From positions 60,383-124,382 of the forward strand of contig JAIRPP010000012.1 of NCBI GenBank assembly GCA_031256955.1: a stretch of 64,000 bases of DNA, in the 5' to 3' direction. The notes below the pieces were generated by a model, which was given only the letters and a program-made list of their open reading frames with translations, did not search any database and had not been told where the DNA came from. A program made the position numbers and the translations under genes. The DNA comes from Candidatus Methanoplasma sp. (lineage in GTDB: Archaea > Thermoplasmatota > Thermoplasmata > Methanomassiliicoccales > Methanomethylophilaceae). Of this stretch, positions 35,602 through 44,922 are shown one piece after another (the stretch's first letter is position 1; each line of letters starts with the position of its first letter).

Positions 35602-37533
35602 TCACTGCTCGAACGCCTCGTCCCCGGTCCCGAACCTCGCAGCGGGGCAGGGGCCGAAGCACTTCCTGCAGAAGACGCAGTCGTCCTCGCGGATCGCCAC
35701 TTTCCCGCCGTCCATGTACAGCGCGCCGGGCTCGCACCTGGCGGCGCACAGCCCGCATCCGACGCACTGCTCCGATCTGGCGACCAGCTGGTACGCGTGG
35801 TCCATGCGGACCCTCGCGTCCCTCTCGATGTTGGCCTTGGAGATTATCGCGCCGTCCCCGTAGAACGTCACGTAGTCCGCGGAGAGCGTGTTCCCCTCCT
35901 CGTCCAGCTCCACTACCCACCCCAGCGCGTGCGCGAACGGCTTCAGCCTCTTCAGGTCTATCGGGCGGGAAAGCGCCGCCTCTATGCTGTACCCTATGGA
36001 GCACGGCACGTGCCCCTCCTGTATCTTTATGCCCACCGGCCCCTCCGCCCCGCGCGGCGCGCGCCTGGCCATATCAGGCAGATCCCTTCCCGTCACCCTC
36101 TTCACCTCCTCCCTCACGGACTGCGGGGCGCTCTTCCACCTCCACAGCCCGAACTCCTTCCACTCTCTGGGAAGGGAGTTCTCCTCCATGTACCTGTCGA
36201 GGAACGCCTCCCACTCGGGGAAGCGGTCGCTGCCCTTGGACACGGCCTCCAGGTCCGACAGGTCCGACGCGGGGCACAGGAAGCACCCTATCCTGTCGAG
36301 CCCGCGCTCGTACCACACGTTGAACGGCTCCCTCTTGGAGAATATATAGAGCCAAACGTGCATCGCGCACCAGCTCTGTATGGGAGAGGCGCCGATCTGC
36401 CCCGGGGTCCACGGGTTGGACCACACCCTGGGCTTGGAGTTCCTGGCCTCCGACTCGTACTTCCTCTGCCCTATGAACGCAAGGACCCCTCCCGGGAAGT
36501 TCCTCTCGACCGCGGCGACGGTGGGCCCCAGCTTGTTGGTCTTGCAGCACCACCTGAAGTCCTTGGCGGGCGGCCCGAACGCGCCCAGGTTCCCGAAGAA
36601 CGCGTTCTCCGGCGCCTTCTCCATTAAGAGCGGCAGGCCGTGGCGCTCCGCCGTCTCGCGCACGTGCTCCACGGTCTCGGTGAACTCGAGGCCGGTGTCG
36701 GCGAACATCACCGGCAGCTTCAGCCCCGCGTCCAGCGTCAGCAGGAGCGTGGCAAGGCTGTCCTTGCCCCCGGAGAAGGACACCGCGGCAGGCAGCCCCT
36801 TCTTCTCCATGGTGTCCTTTATGAACGCCACGGCCTCCGCGGCCCTGCGGCCTATGACCTCCCTGTTGGCGGAGACAGCGTCCTCCCAGGTCCCCCCCTT
36901 CTCGGACGCGACCGGCTCCTCGCTCTTGTACCACCTGGTCTTGACGGCGACGCCGCGCCCCCCCTCCCTCATCTCCGCGGCGGGCATCCTGGCGGACCCG
37001 GTGGCAACCGCCTTCCTGTCGGGATCGATTATGACGACCTCGTCCCCCGCCTCCACCTCAGGGTGGGCGTCGAGGACCCCGGGCGCCATGAGGTTCCTGC
37101 TGTCCCTGATGAACGGGACCGCGCCCGGGTCGCAGACCACGTACCCCTTGGACATGACCCCCTCCAGGCGCATCGCGCCCTGCATCCTGAGCATGAGCTT
37201 CCATCCCGCGCCTATGTCGTACCTCATCCCCGCCACGACCGCGCCGTCGCAGACTATCTCGTCCATGCGGTCGATGGACGGGCACTTGTTCAGGATGGCC
37301 AGGCGCCCCTCCGGCAGGAGGGCGAGCCCGCACCCGTCTCCGAACGCCTCGTCCGCGAGCCTGCGGACGAGGTCGATGCTGTGTTTGAACGCGGGCCTCG
37401 CGTCCGCAGGGGGGGTTATCTCCACCTGGATCGTCTTAGACCCGCACGCGGCGCAACGGGGGGATTCTAGAATAGGCAGGTTGCACCCGCGGCACCATCT
37501 GAGGTGGTTCTTTCCAAGGACGACGGCTCCCAT
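35602..37533 (-). CDS. PAPS reductase-like protein with N-terminal zinc/PUA region and C-terminal ferredoxin domain
   Basis: 643 residues. Order of parts: zinc knuckle (CRGCNLPILESPRCAACG, residues 14-31); PUA-like domain (about 130-200; KGYVVCDPGAVPFIRDSRNL); PP-loop adenylyl/PAPS reductase domain with AVSFSGGKDSLATLLL near 250, WCCKTNKLGP and FIGQRKYES; a cysteine pair in DRIGCFLCPASD; and a C-terminal 2[4Fe-4S] ferredoxin (CVGCGLCAARCEPGA, CVFCRKCFGPCPAA). Archaeal methanogens carry such PUA-PAPS reductase fusions. The substrate is uncertain: sulfur assimilation or RNA thiolation are both suggested by the PUA domain. The gene ends in a hairpin terminator. Confidence 0.85.
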   Translation of the reverse strand: MGAVVLGKNHLRWCRGCNLPILESPRCAACGSKTIQVEITPPADARPAFKHSIDLVRRLADEAFGDGCGLALLPEGRLAILNKCPSIDRMDEIVCDGAVVAGMRYDIGAGWKLMLRMQGAMRLEGVMSKGYVVCDPGAVPFIRDSRNLMAPGVLDAHPEVEAGDEVVIIDPDRKAVATGSARMPAAEMREGGRGVAVKTRWYKSEEPVASEKGGTWEDAVSANREVIGRRAAEAVAFIKDTMEKKGLPAAVSFSGGKDSLATLLLTLDAGLKLPVMFADTGLEFTETVEHVRETAERHGLPLLMEKAPENAFFGNLGAFGPPAKDFRWCCKTNKLGPTVAAVERNFPGGVLAFIGQRKYESEARNSKPRVWSNPWTPGQIGASPIQSWCAMHVWLYIFSKREPFNVWYERGLDRIGCFLCPASDLSDLEAVSKGSDRFPEWEAFLDRYMEENSLPREWKEFGLWRWKSAPQSVREEVKRVTGRDLPDMARRAPRGAEGPVGIKIQEGHVPCSIGYSIEAALSRPIDLKRLKPFAHALGWVVELDEEGNTLSADYVTFYGDGAIISKANIERDARVRMDHAYQLVARSEQCVGCGLCAARCEPGALYMDGGKVAIREDDCVFCRKCFGPCPAARFGTGDEAFEQ

Positions 37534-37610
37534 GCCCGCGACTATGCGCGTTCAGGATAAAAACCGCTCGGTCCCCGCATACGCGGCCTGTGCGGTCCCG
37601 GGTCATCCAT

Positions 37611-37618
37611 TATATAAT
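37611..37618 (+). promoter_or_regulatory. TATA box of the aminotransferase gene
   Basis: TATATAAT in the sequence CATTATATAATCC, about 35-40 nt before the ATG at 37652. Confidence 0.6.
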
Positions 37619-37651
37619 CCGATATGCCTGGCGCTCTTCGGAGTGCCGCCC

Positions 37652-38851
37652 ATGAACAAGATAAAGGCTTCGAAACGGTCGATGGAGATGGATTACGCCA
37701 TACGCGAGGTCACCGTGCCCGCGGCGGCCGCGGCGGTCAGGGGCATGAAGCTCTACAGCCTGAACATAGGGGACCCCAACAAATGGGACTTCGAGACCCC
37801 GGAGTACTTCAAGGCGACGCTCAGGGAGGCGGTGGACAACACCGACAACGGCTACGGGGACTCCCAGGGCAACCTCAACCTGAGGAAGGCCATAGTCGAC
37901 AGGGAGTACGAGAAGAACGGGGTCAGGATAACCGCGGAGGACGTGTACGTCACCAGCGGCCTCAGCGAGTGCATAAACGTCATGATGGCGGCGCTGATCG
38001 ATTCGGGGGACGAGCTCCTGATCCCCGGGCCCGGGTACTCGTCCTACAACCAGTACGTCGCGTTCTACGGGGGCAGGCCGGTTCCGTACAGGCAGATGGA
38101 GGAGGAGGACTGGCGCCCGGACACGGACATGATCCGCAAGCGCATAACCCCGAAGACCAAGGGGATAGTGGTCATAAACCCCAACAACCCCACATCCGCG
38201 GTGTACGACGAGAAGACGATAAGGGAGATAGGCGACATAGCGGGGGAGCACGGCCTCCCGCTGATCTCCGACGAGATATACGACAAGCTGGTCTTCGAGG
38301 GGAGGTTCTTCTCCGCGTCCAGGCTCCCGGACGACCTGCCCCGCATAATCCTGAACGGGTTCTCCAAGGTGAACCTCATACCGGGCTGGAGGGAGGGGTA
38401 CTGCTACTTCATGGACAGGGGCGGGGTGCTGGACGACGTGAGGGAGGGGATGATGAGGCAGTTCAGGATCAGGATCTGCCCCAACGTGCCCTGCCAGGAG
38501 GCGGCCAGGGTCTCGCTCCAGGGCCCGCAGGGCTACATAAAGGAGATGAACGACAAGCTGAAGGCCAGGGCGGACCTCTCCCACAAGAGGCTCAACGAGA
38601 TCCCCGGGATCTCCGCCAACAGGGCCAGGGGCGCGTTCTACATGTTCCCGAAGGTGGACCTCTCCCCGTGGAAGTCCGACAGGGACTTCGTCCTCGACCT
38701 GATAAGCGAGGAGGGGGTGGTGGTGGTCCACGGGTCGGGGTTCTGCTCCGAGTTCGGCCAGGGCCACTTCCGCACGATACTCCTCCCGCCGGAGGCCGTC
38801 ATCAACGAGGCCTACGACAGGCTCGAGAGGTTCATGCAGAGGCGCCTCTGA
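37652..38851 (+). CDS. Pyridoxal phosphate aminotransferase, class I/II (alanine/aspartate type)
   Basis: 399 residues. Transfers amino groups between amino acids and 2-oxoacids. Fold-type I motifs: NGYGDSQGNLNLRKAI near 70, VTSGLSECINVMM near 103, VINPNNPTSAVYDE near 178, SDEIYDKLVFEG near 212, and the PLP lysine in LNGFSKVNLIPGWREGY near 247, with a C-terminal arginine in GHFRTILLPP. These resemble archaeal alanine/aspartate transaminases (AspC/AlaT group). The ATG has GGAGTG seven bases upstream; a TATA box precedes it. Exact substrate not determined. Its end nearly touches the convergent YhaN-like gene. Confidence 0.92.
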   Translation: MNKIKASKRSMEMDYAIREVTVPAAAAAVRGMKLYSLNIGDPNKWDFETPEYFKATLREAVDNTDNGYGDSQGNLNLRKAIVDREYEKNGVRITAEDVYVTSGLSECINVMMAALIDSGDELLIPGPGYSSYNQYVAFYGGRPVPYRQMEEEDWRPDTDMIRKRITPKTKGIVVINPNNPTSAVYDEKTIREIGDIAGEHGLPLISDEIYDKLVFEGRFFSASRLPDDLPRIILNGFSKVNLIPGWREGYCYFMDRGGVLDDVREGMMRQFRIRICPNVPCQEAARVSLQGPQGYIKEMNDKLKARADLSHKRLNEIPGISANRARGAFYMFPKVDLSPWKSDRDFVLDLISEEGVVVVHGSGFCSEFGQGHFRTILLPPEAVINEAYDRLERFMQRRL

Positions 38852-38853
38852 GG

Positions 38854-40944
38854 TCAGAGCTCCGTCACCGCGGCCCCCGCCTCCCTCATGAGGGACAGCG
38901 TCTCCGTGTCGCACGTGAACAGGAGCACCTGCGCCCCCTTCGCCATCTCCGCCAGCGCCGCGCACGCGCCGCGCTTCCTCTCGCCGTCGAACGTCAGCAG
39001 GACGTCGTCCAGGATCAGGGGCATCCTCTCCGCGGACAGCTCGGAGGCGACGGCCATCTTCAGGGACAGCATTATCTGATCCCCCAGGCCCGAGCTCCAC
39101 TGCCCCTCCCTCTTGCTCCCGCCCTCGGACGCGACGGACACGTCGGAGTTCCTGGGGTCCGAATCCAGGCGGTACCTCCCGCCGGTCATGAGCGCCAGGA
39201 ACGAGTCCGCCCTGGCGACGACCGCGGGCTGGACCCCGGAGAAGATCTCGCCGCACGCCTCGTCCAGGATGGACTCCGCCAGGGAGAGCGTCCCCCACCG
39301 CCTCGCCAGCGCGGCCAGCTCCGAATCCAGGAGGGCCTTCTCGTCCCTCAGCCTCTCCATGCGCCTGTCCCCGCGGATCTCCTCCATCTCCCTGGATATC
39401 TCGCCGAGGCGCCTGCTGATCCCCTCCGCGCCGGCCCCGGCCTCCATGGGCGCGGCGCCCGGCTCCTCCGGGGGGAGGTCCCAGTAGCCGGAGGCTCTGA
39501 CCGCCTCCTCCAGCGCCTCCGCGGCGGAGAGCGCCTCCGCCCTCCTCTTCCGGTCCCTCGCCAGGGCCAGGAACCTCTCCTCCCCGCCGAAGCGGGACAG
39601 GAACTCCCTCAGCTCCGAGCGCGCGTCCCTCTCCGCGATCTCGGCGCCCCTCCGGGCCTCCGCCGCCCTCTCGCGCGCCAGCGCGGAATCCAGGGCCCTG
39701 GCCAGCATGAGCGGGTCCGCGGCCGCCTCGCGTGGGTCGAGCCCCGCGTCCATGGCGGCGGCCTCCACCTCCGAGCGGAACGCGGAGATCTCGCGGTCCA
39801 GCCTCTCCGCCTCCGCCGCCCCCGCGGGCGGGGGGGAGCGCCCCGCTCCCTTCAGCCCGATCGCCGCGCATACCGCGCCGGCCGCCGCCGCGGCGGCGCC
39901 GCACGCCGCCACGATCACCGACTGGAGCGCGATCCCCGCCGCCAGGGCCGCGATCCCCGCGGATATCAGGACCCATGCGAGCGGCGCGGCCCGCCCGCGG
40001 GCCGCCGGGGCCCCTGCGGCGGACATCTCCGCCCTCCTCCTGGACATCTCCCATGCCGCCCTCTGCCTCGCGGGGATCTCCCTTATGAACGCCTCGCGCC
40101 TCTTCAGGGCGGCCGCGTCCAGCCCGGGAGGCGCGGGCCCGGGCCCCGCCGCGGCGAGGTCCCTCAGCGCGCCCGACCTGCCGTCGGCCGCGCCCTTCAG
40201 CCTGGCGTACTCCTCCGCGTCGCCCTCGCCCACGATCTCGGACGCGGACAGCGCCTCGGCCTCCCTCCTCAGGGCCTCGATCCTCTCCAGGCTCCCCCTC
40301 TGCGACCTCCTCACGGCGTCCGCCCTCTCCCTCTCCCCCGCCAGCCTGGCGCCCGCCCTCGCCTCCTCCAGCCTCTTTTCCGCCTCCGCGCGCTCGGCGA
40401 ACAGCTCGTCGTACCTCTCGCCCCCGCGATCCGCCGCCAGGTCCCTCTCGATCTCGCCGCGCCTCTTGATCCTCCTCCCGATCTCGGTGCCGTCGGAGAC
40501 CCTGCTCTCGGTGAGGAGGGCCTGCATCTCCTGCGATATCCGCGCCTTGGCTCCCGGGACCCCCTCCCCGCCCGGGACCGTCAGGAACCTGCTCTTCACA
40601 TCCCCGGAGGTTATGATCTTGGAATCCCGCAGGTCGCCGGACGCCATGGCGAACACGCTGCGGAACGTGGCGGGGTCCACGGCCTGCGCCATGGGCCTGT
40701 CCAGGGAGGGCTCGGCGACGCTCCCGTCGTCCATGACCACCCTCATGGAGCCCGCGTCCCTCTTGTCGCGCTCGGGGTACCTCGTCCTCTTCCTGTCGGG
40801 GGAGGCCGCGCTCCTCATGAACTCCATGACCGTGGTCTTCCCGGACTCGTTCTTGCCGTAGACGGCGTTCAGCCCGGGCGAGAAGGCGATCTCCCTGTCC
40901 CTCAGCGCCCCGAAAGACTCTACGCGGATCGATTCTATCCTCAT
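38854..40944 (-). CDS. YhaN/SbcC-like AAA ATPase with two membrane segments
   Basis: 696 residues. N-terminal Walker A in NAVYGKNESGKTTVMEFMRS (near residue 27), long charged coiled-coil arms, and C-terminal ABC signature/Walker B: WSSGLGDQIMLSLKMAVA and LPLILDDVLLTFD-type LILDDVLLTFD near 645. In the middle (about 325-370) are two hydrophobic segments, AWVLISAGIAALAAGIAL and IVAACGAAAAAAGAVCAAIG, as in bacterial YhaN. Presumed partner of the nuclease encoded just upstream, with which it overlaps by ATGA; together they should process DNA ends like SbcCD or Rad50-Mre11. Compared with Rad50 it is short, lacks a zinc hook CxxC, and may be membrane-attached. Confidence 0.85.
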   Translation of the reverse strand: MRIESIRVESFGALRDREIAFSPGLNAVYGKNESGKTTVMEFMRSAASPDRKRTRYPERDKRDAGSMRVVMDDGSVAEPSLDRPMAQAVDPATFRSVFAMASGDLRDSKIITSGDVKSRFLTVPGGEGVPGAKARISQEMQALLTESRVSDGTEIGRRIKRRGEIERDLAADRGGERYDELFAERAEAEKRLEEARAGARLAGERERADAVRRSQRGSLERIEALRREAEALSASEIVGEGDAEEYARLKGAADGRSGALRDLAAAGPGPAPPGLDAAALKRREAFIREIPARQRAAWEMSRRRAEMSAAGAPAARGRAAPLAWVLISAGIAALAAGIALQSVIVAACGAAAAAAGAVCAAIGLKGAGRSPPPAGAAEAERLDREISAFRSEVEAAAMDAGLDPREAAADPLMLARALDSALARERAAEARRGAEIAERDARSELREFLSRFGGEERFLALARDRKRRAEALSAAEALEEAVRASGYWDLPPEEPGAAPMEAGAGAEGISRRLGEISREMEEIRGDRRMERLRDEKALLDSELAALARRWGTLSLAESILDEACGEIFSGVQPAVVARADSFLALMTGGRYRLDSDPRNSDVSVASEGGSKREGQWSSGLGDQIMLSLKMAVASELSAERMPLILDDVLLTFDGERKRGACAALAEMAKGAQVLLFTCDTETLSLMREAGAAVTEL

Positions 40945-42119
40945 GCGGACCCCCCCGCGATCCTGTCGATGAGGAGCAGCTCCGCGTCGCGCGCCATGGC
41001 GCGCAGCTCATCGTCGCTCATCCCCTCGAACGCCCCCCTGATGGAGGCGGACGCCCTCGTCCGGCATATGCGCGAGATCAGGGCCTCCCTGTCCATGGCC
41101 GCGGCGGCCCCTCCCGCCTCCGCGACCTTCGCCAGGATCCCGTTCGGGGGGAGCGACGAGAGGTCGATGGGCGGGGAGGTCCTCAGATCTATGGAGGACA
41201 CGATGCACCCCGCCTCCCTGGCGACGCGGTCCGCCAGAGACGGGTCCAGCCTCAGAGCCTCGTCCAGGTCGCCCTTGCCGGTGATCTCCAGGCTCACGAT
41301 GGATCCGGGCTCGCACTCGCGCCTTATGGCGCGCATCAGCCCGCCCATGTCCTTCCCGGTTATGTCGACGCGGGCGTCGGCCCACAGGATCTCCTGAGTG
41401 GGGGCGAACCTCATCCCCGCCACAGCCCCTCCCGAGACCTCGACCACGTACGCGCCCTTCTCCCCCTTCTCCTTCGGGTTCCTGCCCTGTATGTTCCCGG
41501 GGTACGCCGCGTGGGGCCGCTCGCGGACCAGCCTGCGGGCGTGTATGTGCCCCAGCGCCCAGTAGTCCACCCCCTTCCCCACCAGGTCCGCGGGCTGGCA
41601 CGGCGCGTACCTGCCCTCGGCGGAATCCAGGTCGCAGTGCACTACGGCGATGGTGAACGCGCCGCCCGACCCGCGCAGGGACGCGGCGAGGTTCTCGCCG
41701 GTGTGCCTGGAGGAGAAGCTCCTCCCGACGACCTCCACGCGCTCCCCGCCCAGCTCCAGCTCGATCCTCTCGGGCTCCGCGGGGAACACGTGGGCGTTGG
41801 GGGGGTACGGGATGCTCTTCTCCCAGGACCTCTTGAAGTCGTGGTTCCCCAGCGCGATCACGCAGGGGGCCCCCAGCCTCTCCAGCTCCCTGGCGAACCT
41901 GTACCTGGTGTCGGGGCTCTCGCCGCTCTCGTCGAACACGTCCCCGGATATGACCATGAGGGAGGCGCCCTCCGATATCGCGAGGTCGACTATCCTATGG
42001 AAGGAGGCGAAGGCGGACTCCGTCAGCCTCTCCCCCAGCCCCGGGTCCCTGGACGAGACCCCCGAGAACCTCCCGCCGAGGTGGAGGTCCGCGCAGTGTA
42101 CGAATTTGAATCCTGACAC
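40941..42119 (-). CDS. SbcD/YhaO-like metallophosphoesterase (DNA exonuclease)
   Basis: 392 residues from the GTG at 42119. Calcineurin-like phosphoesterase motifs: FVHCADLHLGG (DxH), VISGDVFDESGES (GDxxD), IALGNHDFKRSW (GNHD), VVHCDLD and WALGHIHARRL (GHxH). C-terminal 130 residues form the capping domain and end before the ATPase gene it overlaps. A TATA box GTATAAATAC (42141-42150 on this strand) lies about 26 nt from GTG, so the mRNA is leaderless; the longer upstream frame is not needed. Functions with the downstream YhaN-like ATPase. Confidence 0.88.
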   Translation of the reverse strand: MSGFKFVHCADLHLGGRFSGVSSRDPGLGERLTESAFASFHRIVDLAISEGASLMVISGDVFDESGESPDTRYRFARELERLGAPCVIALGNHDFKRSWEKSIPYPPNAHVFPAEPERIELELGGERVEVVGRSFSSRHTGENLAASLRGSGGAFTIAVVHCDLDSAEGRYAPCQPADLVGKGVDYWALGHIHARRLVRERPHAAYPGNIQGRNPKEKGEKGAYVVEVSGGAVAGMRFAPTQEILWADARVDITGKDMGGLMRAIRRECEPGSIVSLEITGKGDLDEALRLDPSLADRVAREAGCIVSSIDLRTSPPIDLSSLPPNGILAKVAEAGGAAAAMDREALISRICRTRASASIRGAFEGMSDDELRAMARDAELLLIDRIAGGSA

Positions 42120-42140
42120 GCCCGATCCACCGCATGACGC

Positions 42141-42150
42141 GTATTTATAC
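42141..42150 (-). promoter_or_regulatory. TATA box of the SbcCD/YhaNO-like operon
   Basis: GTATAAATAC on the reverse strand, 22-31 nt before the GTG start at 42119; one of the clearest leaderless promoters here. Confidence 0.7.
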
Positions 42151-42280
42151 CATCGGCCGGGGGCCGCCGAAAGTGCCGAAAGTGTCGAAAGAGGCGCTAC
42201 CGCGCCCGCAGAGGGCATATCCATCCATCCAACTCACGCACAATCAATATACGCCTAGCGCATACATCCGACTGATTCGC

Positions 42281-44095
42281 ATGGACGTGGAGAAGAGGGT
42301 GGAGGCGGAGATGAAGAGGGGCTGGATCGGGTCCAGGACCAAATGCAAGTACCACCCGTGCCATTTCAAGGGGCAGGACTGCACGTTCTGCTTCTGCCCG
42401 TTCTACCCCTGCGGCGACCCGCGCCTGGGTCGCGAAATAGAGTCCAAGAAGGGCGAGAAGGTGTGGGAGTGCACGTTCTGCCTGTTCATACACAGGAGGG
42501 AGGTCGGCATGTTCGCCATGTCCGAGATAAAGAGGCTGGGGATAGAGTCCCCCCGGGACCCGCGCCTCAGGGGGGTCTTCCAGTCGGCCGTCGAGAGGTT
42601 CTTCCGCCCCGGGAAGGCGCTGATGGTGCTGGGCGCGACGTCCGACGCGGGGAAGTCGGTGACCGTCGCGGCCATATGCCGCATCCTGCACCGGAGGGGG
42701 TACCTGGCGACCCCGTTCAAGTCGCAGAACATGAGCCTGAACTCCAAGGTGACCCCGAAGGGGTCCGAGATCGCGATGATACAGACCGTGCAGAGCGCCG
42801 CGGCGGGCCTGAAGAACCCCGACCAGTTCATGAACCCCATACTGCTCAAGCCGAAGGGGGACACGGTCTCCCAGGTGATGGTCATGGGCGCCCCGTTCGG
42901 GGACTACGGCGTGGAAGAGTACTACGGGGAGTTCGTCCCCGGCCCGGGGACGAGGATAGTCGGGGAGACGCTGCGCTTCCTGAAGGACCGCTACGACTTC
43001 GTGGTGATGGAGGGGGCGGGGTCCCCCGCGGAGATAAACATCTACGACCGCGACATAGCCAACATGGGCGCGGCGAAGATAGCCGGCGCGGGGTGCGTGC
43101 TCGTGGTGAACGTGGAGTGGGGCGGGTCGTTCGCGTACGCCGTGGGGACGGTCATGCTCATACCGGAGGAGGACAGGAAGATGATCAAGGGGGTGATCCT
43201 GAACAACGTCCGCGGCTCCACGGCGGGGGTCAGGGCGGGCGCGGCGGAGCTGGAGAGGATCCTCGGGATACCCGTGATAGGGGTGATACCCCACGTGGAC
43301 GTGTTCCTCCCCTCCGAGGACTCGGAGGCGTTCCGCGGGATGACCTCGAGGGGGACGGGCAGGACGCAGGTGTCCGTGGTCAAGCTGCCCCGCATAGCCA
43401 ACTTCACCGACTTGGACCCGCTGTACATGGAGGACGTGACGGTCAGGTTCGTGTCCGACCCGAAGGGGCTGGAGGGATCCGACGCGATCATAATCCCCGG
43501 GACGAAGAACACGATAGACGACCTCGCGTGGATGAGGGAGAGCGGCTTCGCGGAGGCGGTCTCCGCCATGGCCGGGAAGGTCCCCATCCTGGGGATATGC
43601 GGGGGGTACCAGATGATGGGCGCGGCCCTGAGGGACCCGCAGGGCATAGAGGGCAGGTCGCCGTCCGAGGCGGCGGGCCTGGGCCTGTTCGACATGGAGA
43701 CCGAGTGGTCGGAGTACAAGAAGAAGGTCATCCAGGACCGCGGGGTCCTCCTGGAGACCGGGGAGCCCGTCAGCGGGTACGAGATACATATGGGGCTGAG
43801 CGAGGTCAGGGACCCGCCCCTGTTCAGGATAGAGAGGTACTCCGGGGACGAGACCGAGGGCTCCTTCATAAGGGAGAGGATGCTCTTCGGCACGTACCTG
43901 CACGGCGTGTTCGACAAGCCCGCGTTCAGGAAGTTCTTCCTGTCCTTCGCCGAGCCGGGCGGCGGGCCCGCCGCGAGGGCGGAGCCGAGGGACTTCGACG
44001 ACGCGATAGAGGAGAGCATAGACAGGCTGGCGGACGCGTTCGAGGAGAACATGGACGTGGACGCGCTCATAAGGATAGCGGAGGGGGGCGAGTGA
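42281..44095 (+). CDS. cobQ: Cobyric acid synthase with N-terminal cysteine-rich domain
   Basis: 604 residues. Amidates adenosyl-cobyrinic acid a,c-diamide at four positions using glutamine and ATP, for cobalamin. Residues 1-75 are a cysteine-rich domain (CKYHPCHFKGQDCTFCFCPF, WECTFCLFIHRREV; Cys_rich_small type), which in archaea is associated with cobalamin genes. Then the CobQ/DTBS ATPase domain: LGATSDAGKSVTVAAICR near 112, PFKSQNMSLNS, VVMEGAGSPAEINI. Then the glutaminase domain: IPGTKNTIDDL, nucleophile Cys in LGICGGYQMMG near 445, and YEIHMG; YLHGVFD near the end. AATATACG at 42247-42254 may be the TATA box. The stop overlaps the next gene as GTGA. Confidence 0.94.
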   Translation: MDVEKRVEAEMKRGWIGSRTKCKYHPCHFKGQDCTFCFCPFYPCGDPRLGREIESKKGEKVWECTFCLFIHRREVGMFAMSEIKRLGIESPRDPRLRGVFQSAVERFFRPGKALMVLGATSDAGKSVTVAAICRILHRRGYLATPFKSQNMSLNSKVTPKGSEIAMIQTVQSAAAGLKNPDQFMNPILLKPKGDTVSQVMVMGAPFGDYGVEEYYGEFVPGPGTRIVGETLRFLKDRYDFVVMEGAGSPAEINIYDRDIANMGAAKIAGAGCVLVVNVEWGGSFAYAVGTVMLIPEEDRKMIKGVILNNVRGSTAGVRAGAAELERILGIPVIGVIPHVDVFLPSEDSEAFRGMTSRGTGRTQVSVVKLPRIANFTDLDPLYMEDVTVRFVSDPKGLEGSDAIIIPGTKNTIDDLAWMRESGFAEAVSAMAGKVPILGICGGYQMMGAALRDPQGIEGRSPSEAAGLGLFDMETEWSEYKKKVIQDRGVLLETGEPVSGYEIHMGLSEVRDPPLFRIERYSGDETEGSFIRERMLFGTYLHGVFDKPAFRKFFLSFAEPGGGPAARAEPRDFDDAIEESIDRLADAFEENMDVDALIRIAEGGE

Positions 44096-44922
44096 GCATA
44101 CTGTTCCTGGGGACCGCCTCCGGCGCGGGCAAGACCACGGTGGCCGCCATGTACTGCAGGCACCTCTACAGGAAGGGCGCGCGCGTCGCGCCGTTCAAGG
44201 CGCTGAACCTGTCCCTGAACTCCTTCGTCACGCCCGAGGGGAAGGAGATAGGCATGGGCCAGGCGTTCCAGGCGTGGGCGTCCGGGATAGAGCCCTCCGG
44301 GGACATGAACCCCGCGCTCCTGAAGCCCTCCGGGAACGGCAAGATACAGCTGGTCCTGGGAGGGGCCCCCGCGGGGGAGACCTCCAGGGACAGCCCCATG
44401 GACTTCCGCAGGGTGATGGGGGAGGCGTGCGCCGCGTTCGACAGGCTGTCGGCGGGGCATGCGGTGGTGTGCGAGGGGTCGGGGTCCCCGGTGGAGCTCA
44501 ACCTGATGCACAGGGACGTCGCGAACCTGGGCATGATGAGGGAGCGCTCCGTGCCCGCGGTGCTGGTGGGGGACATAGAGCGCGGAGGGGCGTTCGCCGC
44601 CCTGTACGGCACCTGGCTGCTGACCCCGGACGACCTGAAGCCGCTCCTGAAGGGGTTCATAATAAACAGGTTCAGGGGCGACGCGAAGATACTGGAGGGT
44701 GGCATAAGGAGGATAGAGGAGCTCACGGGGATGAGGTTCCTCGGAGTGCTCCCATACGCGCGCCTGAAGTTCCCGGAGGAGGACTCGCTGTCCGATTCCG
44801 GCGGGGACCTGCGCGGGTCCAGCGCGATGGAGGCGTTCATAGGGAACATAGACGCGCTCCTGGAGATGGCCGAGTCGTCCGGGCTGGACTTCGCGGGGCT
44901 GGACGAGATCTCGGGGTATTAA
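44092..44922 (+). CDS. CobQ-like ATPase domain protein lacking the glutaminase half
   Basis: 276 residues, paralogous to the ATPase half of the preceding CobQ: FLGTASGAGKTTVAAMYCRH at the N-terminus, PFKALNLSLNSFV, VVCEGSGSPVELNLMHRDVANLG, ERGGAFAALYGT and GFIINRFRGDAKIL. The protein ends near where the glutaminase domain should begin, with only about 30 further residues. Start is GTG overlapping the CobQ stop, with GGAGG upstream, so expression is coupled. Length and family suggest an ATP-dependent ligase on a corrinoid or other carboxylate that takes nitrogen from elsewhere, perhaps from the neighbour CobQ. Ends in TAA, overlapping the stop of the convergent small gene. Confidence 0.8.
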   Translation: MSILFLGTASGAGKTTVAAMYCRHLYRKGARVAPFKALNLSLNSFVTPEGKEIGMGQAFQAWASGIEPSGDMNPALLKPSGNGKIQLVLGGAPAGETSRDSPMDFRRVMGEACAAFDRLSAGHAVVCEGSGSPVELNLMHRDVANLGMMRERSVPAVLVGDIERGGAFAALYGTWLLTPDDLKPLLKGFIINRFRGDAKILEGGIRRIEELTGMRFLGVLPYARLKFPEEDSLSDSGGDLRGSSAMEAFIGNIDALLEMAESSGLDFAGLDEISGY

